Shown here piece by piece: positions 9,213 through 16,297 of a stretch of 30,000 bases of DNA (positions within the stretch are counted from its first letter, which is position 1; each line of letters begins with the position of its first letter). The DNA is from Symbiodinium natans (Eukaryota; Sar; Dinophyceae; Suessiales; Symbiodiniaceae): the NCBI GenBank assembly GCA_905221605.1, contig CAJNDS010000713.1, forward strand, positions 493,164 through 523,163, read 5' to 3'. A model generated the notes under the pieces. It was given only the letters and a program-made list of their open reading frames with translations, was not told the origin of the DNA and did no database searches. The position numbers and the translations under genes are program-made.

Positions 9213-9217
9213 CCCTA
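9213..9217. repeat. Target-site duplication, right copy (CCCTA)
   Basis: It abuts the second LTR and matches 345-349. The flanking array then continues for about one more CCCTAAA unit. Confidence 0.7.
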
Positions 9218-9237
9218 AACCCTGTAAACTCTTCAGG

Positions 9238-9352
9238 TCAACTGTGGGCCCGCGCCGATCCCTGAGACCTTTTGGCCAGTCTGGCAGATCTCGGGCCCGT
9301 ATCGGAGCACTTCCCGAAGGGAAGCCTCGCAAGTGGAGGCCCGCGAACCTGG
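9238..9352 (+). other. Possible orphan exon between telomeric arrays
   Basis: A GC-rich, repeat-free block follows an acceptor-like CTCTTCAG|G and is bordered by telomeric arrays, as the recognisable exons downstream are. More than one frame is open through it, so the frame cannot be chosen. If real it would belong to a gene whose intron received the retrotransposon. No family is recognised. Confidence 0.25.
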
Positions 9353-9370
9353 TTCAGGGGGAGGTTTAGA

Positions 9371-9535
9371 CTTCAGGGCTAGGGTTTAGGGTATAAGGTT
9401 AAGGGTCTCGGGTTTAGGGTTTAGGGTTTAGGGTTTAGGGTTTAGGGTTTAGGGTTTAGGGTTTAGGATTTAGGGAGCAGGAGCTGCCTTGGAGAGGTTT
9501 TTTGGGTTTAGGGTTTAGGGTTTAAGGTTCAGCAT
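9371..9535 (+). repeat. TTTAGGG interstitial telomeric array
   Basis: There are about eight near-perfect TTTAGGG units at 9411-9475 and a shorter run at about 9505-9525, with degenerate units around them. Confidence 0.95.
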
Positions 9536-9626
9536 CTCAAGTCCAAGCATTCACTAGTCAAGAAATTATTCCAGAAAAGTACCCAAGAATCCCATAACAT
9601 TAAGAAACTATTTCACGTATAGAACG

Positions 9627-9998
9627 ACCTTGCCCAGCCCATTAAAAAATAGGCTTGCCCAGCAACAAAAATGACCTTGCCCAGTAAAAGAGTTACTGGG
9701 CAAGGTCATTTTTTGGGCCGAACGGCCTTGCCCAGTAAAATATCACCTTGCCCAGCAAAAAAATGACCTTACCCAGTAACAAATGACCTTGTCCATTAAC
9801 GAAATGACCTTGCCCAGTAAAGAATGTTACCTTGCCCAGTAAACGAGTTACTGGGCAAGGTCATTTTTTTTACTGGGCAAGGTCGTTTTTTGGACCGAAC
9901 GACCTTGCCCAGCAAAAAACGACCTTGCCAGTAAAAAATGACCTTGCCCAGTAAGAAAGTGACCTTGCCCAGTAAGAAAGTGACCTTGCCCAGTAACT
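9627..9998. repeat. CCTTGCCCAG minisatellite in both orientations, hairpin-forming
   Basis: About 17 copies of a roughly 20-bp unit built on ACCTTGCCCAGTAA plus an A-rich spacer, mostly on the plus strand with three inverted copies near 9692, 9852 and 9873. Adjacent inverted copies form long hairpins: about 19 bp with a 5-nt loop centred near 9687, and at least 14 bp with a 5-nt loop centred near 9846. Short open frames across it are repeat artefacts. Confidence 0.9.
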
Positions 9999-10017
9999 CC
10001 CCAACATTCAAATTATA

Positions 10018-10395
10018 CATGAAAGAGAGGTTTAGGGTTTAGGGTCCGAAAACCCATTAGGGTCCGAAAACCCAAAACCCTAAATCCCTAGAACCGCAGG
10101 TTTGGTCTAGGGTTGGAACCATGGGCCCTTAGTGTGGCCCCTTACCCTTGTTTATAGGGATCCGGAGTAGGCCCTTATTCAAGTACAGTGATACATATCC
10201 CATAGGCTGCGTTTATTCGGGCCCTTAAGCCACTTGGGCCCCCAGCCTTCAAGTGTTTAGACCCTAAACCCTACACCCTAAACCCCAAACCCCAAACCCT
10301 AAACCCTAAACCCTGAACCCTAAACCCTCAAAACCCCAAACCCTTAAAGCCCTAAACTCACTAAGTAAGGGGCTGGGCGGAGCCAGGGCGGCGAC
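10018..10395. repeat. Telomeric arrays and spacer upstream of the sulfotransferase-like gene
   Basis: A few TTTAGGG units lie at 10027-10045, a CCCTAAA array at about 10260-10340, and between them a non-repetitive stretch rich in GGGCCCTTA-type words (10121-10250). No coding sequence is recognised. Confidence 0.7.
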
Positions 10396-13300
10396 ATGCT
10401 GCGGCTGCTGGTGGCGCTGTTGGCTGCGGCGCAGGCCTCCTGAGTCTCTAAAGAGGTGGAAACCTTAAACCCTTCCCCTAAACCCTAAACCCTAAACCCT
10501 AAGCCCTAAACCCTAAACCCTAAACCCTAAGCCCTAAACCCTAAACCCTAAGCCCTCTAAACCCTAAGCCCTAAACCCTAAGCCCTAAACCCTAAACCCT
10601 AAACCCGAAATCCTTGTTCTGAGGGAGGGGATGGTCTCTCCAAAATGTATCCAAGCCTTTGCACACCTCAGCGAATGATGCCTAGTTGTGGAGCTTTCAA
10701 GACATTTCAAGACTGCGAAGGCCGAGCTCCACGCAGATCAGCTGGGCCCCTCCGTGCAGGACGTGCAGAAGAACGCGCACAACACGACGCACAACACTTC
10801 GCACAACACTTCGCACAAGATCTCCGACTCGGACGGTCACAACGCCACGCATCACGCGCTTTTCAAGGCTTTCGACAAGGCATCCGATCTGGCTTCGGAC
10901 AAGACTTCACATGAGTCGAAGGAGGTAGCAAAAGAGGCGGAGCTGGCAGTAGAGACGGTGGCGGACGCCGCAGCGGAGGTGGCTCAGGAGACGGCGGCAG
11001 AGACCGCCAACGAGGCGCAGAACGAGGTCGCATCGGAGGCCACGAAGACGCAGGAGGTGGCTGAGGAAAAGGAGCGGGCTCTCAGCAAAGCGGCCCTGCG
11101 CCGGGAGAGGCAGAAGCACCGCCAGCACCAGGAGCACCAGCAGGTTCCTTGTGGACGAAGTGAACCCTAGAAGGATTTATGGCTCATATACCTCAAGAGG
11201 AATTATAGTCCCTAAAAGGGTTTATGGCTCATATTGCCTTCATAATAGGAATTAGAGTAGTCCAGCGTATGTGACCCCAATGTTAGGGCTCCTTTGGTCC
11301 CCAAGGTTCTTGAAGAACGCCGGGCCATACGGGCGCGGAGGATGGCGGAGCGGGAGGAGAGGCGTCAGATGCAGATCCCAATCAAGGACAGCATCATAAA
11401 GCTGACGCCTTGCCTGCACCGAAACTTTTTCACCTCTATTCTCACACAGGTGTGATTCAGGGCGTAGGACGGTAGGACCTACAGTGACCTACAGGCGGGC
11501 CTAAGCCTAAGCTTGCTTGAGGGTTTGGAGATGTTTGGGGAGGGCGCATAAAGATTTTTCAGGATGCCAAGAGCTGCAAACTCAACGTAGCAACCAGCCC
11601 AGGGATCCTCGACTGGCGGGCGTGAAGATCAACCGGCTGATCGACGGCTTCCTCTCTGCCCAACCCGTGGCCGTCAACTCCGACATCTCGCAGAAGCGCC
11701 CGCTGGTCTTCATGCATCAGGCGAGCCCCATCTGCCCCCAACCTCTGCCATCGTTTTCTGCAGCTCTGGCCGCCAGTTGCCCCGAAGCCCGAACAATGTT
11801 AATGACAAGTTCAAAGGTCTGAAGCCACTGAAATCTGCAAGCTGCCAGTTGCTGTTTCGAAATTGTTTTCCAACGACCTCCTGCCCCCGAGATTTTTCCC
11901 AAAGTGGGGGGGGGGGGGGGGTCTCTTCTTGTGGTTCCAGTGTGTGTGGCATGTTGGGGTAGACAAGGGGCATCCCCATTTCATGAGACACCGTCTGACC
12001 ATCTGACCAGGCCAAATCCGGTGGCACTTCCCTCAGGCAGTCGTTGCACCAGGCTGCACATAATCTCGGGCTGAAAACCTACATCCCCTGCCACGATGTC
12101 GACTGCCAGGAGAGCCCCCCAGGGGCTTAGAGGTAGTTTGGGTCTTATTTTGGTTGCAAAGATGTTCTGACTCGGCATCCTTCCGTCAGGAGTACAACAC
12201 CGTGGGCCACAAAGCTGCCATCTACGGCGGGCACTTCTGCTGGACCTCTTTGGCCAAAGACTTCGCAGCCCGTGGCGTAAACGACTTCTCCTGTGCCGCT
12301 TGACCGCTTCAAGCTTACGGGTGGAGCCTTGAAACGGAAGGGTAACTCCAGTGAACATCTACTGGTACTGTATTCTGTTAGAATCTGATGTGAGATTGAC
12401 ACCAAATGAACCCTTCAATCTACCGGACCGCAGCTTCAAAAGCGCCCAGAGAGCCATAAGGGAGGCAGGCGGGGGAGGCAGGCGGGACGAGCGTCTTCAA
12501 AGCTAATCCCCTCCACCCAACAAAACCCCCCCCCCCACCACCCAATATTAAATACCCCCTCAGTGTTATATCGCAGTCTAGGGGGGGTAGGTAATAGGGG
12601 GGTAGAGGGGTTAGATAGTAGGGCCGGGGCGAAAGGATTTTCCGATCCACGCTCCCAGCGTGTGTCGTGTGATGGCCCCTCGATGGGAAGAACAGATGAC
12701 AGCCTGAAGCAAAGCATCGACAAGGGGTGGGGGGGGGGTTCCCGGAACCCTAAACCCGAAACCCTAAACCCTAAACCCTAAACCCTGAACCCTGAACCCT
12801 AAACCCTGAACCCTGAACCCTAAACCCTCAACCCTACACCCTAAACCCTAAACCCTAAACCCTGAACCCTAAACCCTAAACCCCCCAGCCTCCAGCAAAT
12901 AGATTCCAATACGCCAGGCCGGAGCCTGGGATGTCCTGAACCATGCGACGCCAGCATAAACCACACTAAGCCCTTGAGGGATTGGGGCTTTTGAGGTTTA
13001 GGGTTTAGGGTTTAGGGTGACTCCGACTTCTCGAGGTGACTATCTTCAGGGACCCGGTGCCCCGGGTCCTGTCCTGCTACTCCTACCGCCTTGTGGGGAA
13101 GCTGGGTTCCGCCCCCACTTGTGTGGCCGACGTGCCCCCGGAGCGGAGGGGGGGGGGGTTAGGGTTTAGGGTTTAGGGTTTAGGGTTTAGGGTTTAGGGC
13201 TTAGGATTTGGGGTTTGGGGTCATTGGATTGGCTTGTGGCGTGAAACTAAACCGTTTCATTCGCGCTTTGAGTGCTTTTCATCCGTCCTCTTCTCAGTCA

Positions 13301-14365
13301 TCCTGCTAAGCGTCGTAAGCGAAGCAGTTCCACGAAGCCCTTCACGTCACAGACTTACGAGCAGACAAGCCTTCTTGCCATGTGCTTGCAGACATGTAAG
13401 GGCCGTTTCTTGAAGAGAGAAACCGCATCGAAAGGCCACATGTGACTTTGGGTACGGGGTTGCATCTCCGCCCGGAGGCAAACAACCCTGAACCCCTTGC
13501 CGCACCGACCTTTCATTCGATTTCTAAGCCCTGAACCCGGAACCCTAAACCCTAAACCTTAACTGAGAGGAGAAGCTGAAGAGCGAGCTCGTGGGCCACG
13601 CCTGTGTCGACGAGCCCTTCCGGAGGTGCCACGGGCTGGTGAGTCCTTTCCGGGTATACGGTTCGGGGTCTCAGGTCTTAGAGTCTTAGGGTTTATAAAT
13701 AGGGTCTCGGGGCTAGGTCTTAGAGTCTTAGGGGTTGGGGTCTCAGGCTCTTAGGGTTTGGGGTCTGAGGGTCTTAGGGTTTAGGGTCTTGGGGTTTTAG
13801 GGTCTAGGGTTTAGGATCTTGGGTTTGGGTTTTTTGGGTTTCGGGTTCCGTGCGGTTTGCGATCTTATTGCCTCCAAAAACGTGCTGGCGGTAGCATGGA
13901 GAACGACAAGCGCAGTCTGATGAAGCCAAGCGGTCATCTCTGCAGCAATTGCCTGTCAGGATCGGAGACTGCAACGCAGCAGGTGAAATCGAGCACTTTC
14001 ACACGAATCAGGCTCCGATTTCTCTAACCCTGAACCCTAACCCTAATGGTCCTGTAGCTTGTTGGGCATCTGCGGCCATGAGAATGGGCAGCTCTCTAAA
14101 TTGAATAGGTTTTTTGTTTTTTTACAAACAAGGTGCCGTATTATTTGGGGGACCCAAAAAGGGACCCGACATTTAGAGAGCCACCCTAAACCCTAAACCC
14201 TAAACCCTAAACCCTAAACCCTAAACCCTAAACCCTAAACCCTAAACCCCCTAAACCCTAAACCCTCGATGCAGGAGCGCGTGCAAGGCTGGAGCCTAAC
14301 CTTGGGGCACCTGTCGAAGTGCGTTCCCTTGATCATCGAGGAGCCTGAGTCGTACAAGGCAGGGT

Positions 14366-14411
<46 letters not shown>

Positions 14412-15275
14412 GGTTTAGGGTTTAGGGTTTAGGGTTAAGGGTTTAGGGTTGTGCAACAGGGTTTTGGGTTTAGGGTTTAGGGTTTCAGTTTAGGGTTTAG
14501 GGTTTAGGGTTTAGGGTTCAGGGTTTAGGGTTCAGGACTACGTGCCGCACACCTGAAGCCCAAACACAAGGTTGCTGCCGCCGCATTCCCGCAACTGGCA
14601 CGCGCTTTCCTCGACCTGGGGGAGGTCAAGCTGAACGCGAATCTCGGTCGAGGTTTTAGACCCTAAACCCTAAACCCTAGACCCCAAACCCTAAACCGCA
14701 TTTGGGTTTGCAGGGTGTCTAGGGTGTTTAGGGCTTTGCGGGCTTTCAGGCTTCTAGGGCATCTTGTAGGGTTTAGGGTGTAGGTTTCCTTCGCTCTTAG
14801 AGGGTTTAGAGAGGTTGCAGGGCTCATGGCTTGAAGAGTGCTAAGCAGGTCATAAGTAAAGCGGGGTTTAGGGTTTAGGGTTTAGGGTTTAGGGTTTAGG
14901 GTTTGGGGTTTAGGGTTTAGGGCTCGCAGCTCCAGGAACAAGCAGTACGACAGCCAGTGCCACCCAACGCCTTCGCACCTTCGGGCTGTCCGCGCGGTGA
15001 CGTCGCAAGAGTCTAGGCGGGCGTGTTGAACTCGAAGCCCGAAACCCGAAACCCCAGACCCTAAACCCCAGACCCTAAACCCCAGACCCAAACCCTCCGA
15101 AGCCCTGAGCCCGTATGAGCCCAAAGCCCCATAAACCCCAAACGCTAAGCCCGGCAATTCATCGTGTTTGGGCCTCAACAGCTTCCCTCCAAGCGCCTCT
15201 CACAGTCTGCCATGCAGGATCTACAGGGCTGCCAGAAAGCGAATGTGGCAATTGCACAGGCTCCTGGTGAAGTGA
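10396..15275 (+). CDS. Sulfotransferase-like secretory protein, about 12 exons
   Basis: Exon model from reading frame, phase and splice sites: 10396-10434, 10721-11143, 11306-11449, about 11574-11720, 12190-12297, 13036-about 13148, 13570-13638, 13946-13982 (weak), 14275-14358, about 14571-14650, about 14936-15016, 15218-15275 (TGA). Exon 1 gives a signal-like peptide (MLRLLVALLAAAQ). Exon 2 has several N-x-S/T sites and an Ala/Glu-rich coiled coil, suggesting a luminal stem. Exon 5 has IYGGHFCW and exon 6 VTIFRDPVPRVLSCYSY, resembling the 3'-phosphate-binding FRDPVxRVLS motif of Golgi sulfotransferases. Later exons fit the family's C-terminal half and end IYRAARKRMWQL. A clear PKxGxT 5'-phosphosulfate loop was not found, so substrate and activity are open. 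Donors include GC and GT. Confidence 0.6.
10721..11143 (+). CDS. Exon 2 of the sulfotransferase-like gene: N-glycosylatable coiled-coil stem
   Basis: This is 141 codons in phase 0. The first third is His/Asn-rich with NTT, NTS, NTS and NAT sequons; the rest is an Ala/Glu/Lys heptad-like segment ending in a basic RRERQKHRQHQ tail. The preceding intron is flanked by GCGCAGGCC (10429-10437) and GCGAAGGCC (10715-10723). Confidence 0.7.
11148..11303 (+). mobile_element. Introner-like element forming intron 2 of the sulfotransferase-like gene
   Basis: This 156-bp sequence is flanked by the direct repeat AGGTTC (11142-11147 and 11304-11309), which contains both splice sites (AG|GTTC). Its ends form an imperfect inverted repeat (11150-11169 against 11284-11303, 15 of 20 positions pairing). 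The interior has a duplicated TTATGGCTCATAT motif and no telomeric array. This is how small terminal-inverted-repeat introners are built. Confidence 0.65.
11306..11449 (+). CDS. Exon 3 of the sulfotransferase-like gene
   Basis: This is 48 codons beginning VLEERRAIRARRMAEREERR, which continues the coiled coil, then IPIKDSIIKLTPCLH. It opens in phase 0 after CCAAG and closes at ACACAG|GTGTGA. Confidence 0.7.
11572..11720 (+). CDS. Exon 4 of the sulfotransferase-like gene, start uncertain
   Basis: The 3' part reads VKINRLIDGFLSAQPVAVN and then KRPLVFMHQ, ending at CATCAG|GCGAGC. In phase with exon 3, the obvious acceptor TTTTCAG|GATGCC reads DAKSCKLNVATSPGILDWRA and then hits TGA at about 11623. 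Either the acceptor is the later AAGAG (11573), or a single base is missing near 11617-11622 and the gene is frameshifted here. Confidence 0.5.
11721..12189 (+). other. Intron 4 of the sulfotransferase-like gene
   Basis: GC donor, AG|G acceptor; TCAGG is repeated at 11717-11721 and 12186-12190. It contains a 14-base G run at about 11907-11920 and no long telomeric array. Small open frames here look incidental. Confidence 0.55.
12190..12297 (+). CDS. Exon 5 of the sulfotransferase-like gene
   Basis: 36 codons starting EYNTVGHKAAIYGGHFCWTS and ending DFSCA before a GC donor. The GGHF segment resembles the (I)xGHF element that precedes the FRDP motif in Golgi-type sulfotransferases. Reading on would give a stop five bases after the exon end, so splicing here is required. 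Confidence 0.6.
12298..13035 (+). other. Intron 5 with telomeric arrays in both orientations
   Basis: GC donor and TCGAG|G acceptor. It contains CCCTAAA units at about 12743-12890, with two long G or C runs near 12528 and 12729, and TTTAGGG units at 12993-13018. Confidence 0.6.
13036..13148 (+). CDS. Exon 6: FRDP motif exon of the sulfotransferase-like gene
   Basis: It starts VTIFRDPVPRVLSCYSYRL. The Arg and Ser of FRDPVxRVLS are the residues that bind the 3'-phosphate of PAPS in known sulfotransferases. The exon end is uncertain because it runs into a G-rich stretch and the telomeric array at 13156-13215. Confidence 0.65.
13570..13638 (+). CDS. Exon 7 of the sulfotransferase-like gene
   Basis: 23 codons (EKLKSELVGHACVDEPFRRC, then HGL) between GAGAG|G and a canonical GTGAGT donor. 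Confidence 0.55.
14091..14181. mobile_element. Tiny inverted-repeat element within an intron
   Basis: GCTCTCTAAAT at 14091-14101 is matched by its exact reverse complement at 14171-14181, giving a 91-bp MITE-like unit. It lies immediately before a CCCTAAA array, and no clear target duplication is seen. Confidence 0.4.
14275..14358 (+). CDS. Exon 9 of the sulfotransferase-like gene
   Basis: 28 codons: ERVQGWSLTLGHLSKCVPLI, then IEEPESYK. It fits the post-FRDP region of sulfotransferases (L..F..vGL.E....LL). AG|G acceptor straight after a CCCTAAA array, GC donor straight before a GGGTTGA array. Confidence 0.6.
14359..14536 (+). repeat. GGGTTGA and GGGTTTA arrays in intron 9
   Basis: Seven or more GGGTTGA units at about 14364-14410 give way to GGGTTTA units, then further TTTAGGG runs to 14536. 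The array starts five bases inside the GC donor. Confidence 0.85.
14936..15275 (+). CDS. Last two exons of the sulfotransferase-like gene
   Basis: Exon 11 (to 15016) ends PSHLRAVRAVTSQES with a split codon AG|GC. Exon 12 (15218-15275) completes it as Arg and reads IYRAARKRMWQLHRLLVK to TGA at 15273. The phases agree and the sequence resembles sulfotransferase C-termini (Asp-x-x-IY-x-x-A type). Confidence 0.6.
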
Positions 15276-16297
15276 GGTCTGAGCACGTAATTACCTTATG
15301 ATGTGGCCCCTCTGGACCCTACTGAAATTTTTGTGCGGCCAAAGTGGCCCTGCCAAAGGCAAAAGCTGCTATTTTAAGATTCTCAGACACGGGTGCCTCG
15401 AGGCACCGAAAAAGAGAAGCAAAAGCACTGGACTGGGCTCCCGGTTTTCTGAGAGTTTATAGGGCTCCATGGAGTGAAGTTTATGGGGTAGTTGTATTAG
15501 TTCAGGGTTTACGGGTTTGGAGGTACGTACACCCGTTTTAATCTCGAACCCTGAAGCTCTCAAACCCCGAGCCCCTACAGACATCTCGAATATGTGCAGC
15601 CGCGTTGTCGTTGAACCCCTTGGTTGCTTTTGTTGGTCGTTGCTGGGTTTGTTGGCCGTCACTCATAGTCATGACATGATGTCATGGCAACCCTTGCTTA
15701 GCAGCATGATGGGCATGCCTCGGCTGTCTCTGCGTCGAATCGGTATTGGGCATCGCCACTTGGCTTACGCCCGAGCTCTCAGCCCCCAAACAGCCACTGC
15801 CTCCTTGAAGAGAGGGTGGGTTTTGCGCCATGCCGGAGTATTTGCCGCCGCCGCGGAATGGGCAGCTCAGCAGCGTGCCTCGGACCACCAGAAGCCTAAG
15901 TTGAGGATGGCGAGTTCGGCGCGAGGGCAAGAGATTCAGTGGGTCCGTGTACCCCTTGTGGTGGATAGACCACATGTGGTGGATAGCGACTAGGAGCCCA
16001 AGACAAAAGATTGCGAAAGATCCCAGCCTAAATCCCAAACTCCTAAGCCCGAAGCCTGCCACGGGGCTTACGATCGGCCCAAATTGCCATGAGAACTTGG
16101 ATTGTGGCCGGGCTGTCCACTTCCTCGAACGCTTCGGATGTTTTTAATCTCACTGTGCGGTGTTCAGGGCTTGTAGGGCTTTGAACTTAGGGTGAGCTGA
16201 GGGCGTGACTGGTGCGTCAACTTGCCAAGATTTTGAGATTCCATTACATGTCGCCGCGCGCTGTTCCCCCTGGAGTAGCCTGCCGCACAGGATCGAC
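15276..16297. other. Repeat-poor spacer between the two plus-strand genes
   Basis: About 1 kb without telomeric arrays, in contrast to almost all the surrounding non-coding sequence. Overlapping open frames exist (158 codons at 15517-15993 on plus; 126 codons at 15682-16062 on minus), but neither shows a recognisable domain. A short tandem TGTGGTGGATAG lies at about 15957-15987. It probably holds the 3' UTR of the upstream gene and the trans-splicing region of the next. Confidence 0.5.

Noticed and set aside
9250-9340. CCTTTTGGCC with nearby stem, resembling the 5' end of U2 snRNA
   Set aside because: The conserved branch-point recognition sequence and Sm site are missing; only the short loop word matches.
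9796-10020. 74-codon minus-strand frame with LLGKV repeats
   Set aside because: It is produced by the minisatellite period, not by a coding gene.
15517-16062. Overlapping plus and minus open frames in the spacer
   Set aside because: Neither has a domain, signal or codon evidence, and the region is described as spacer.
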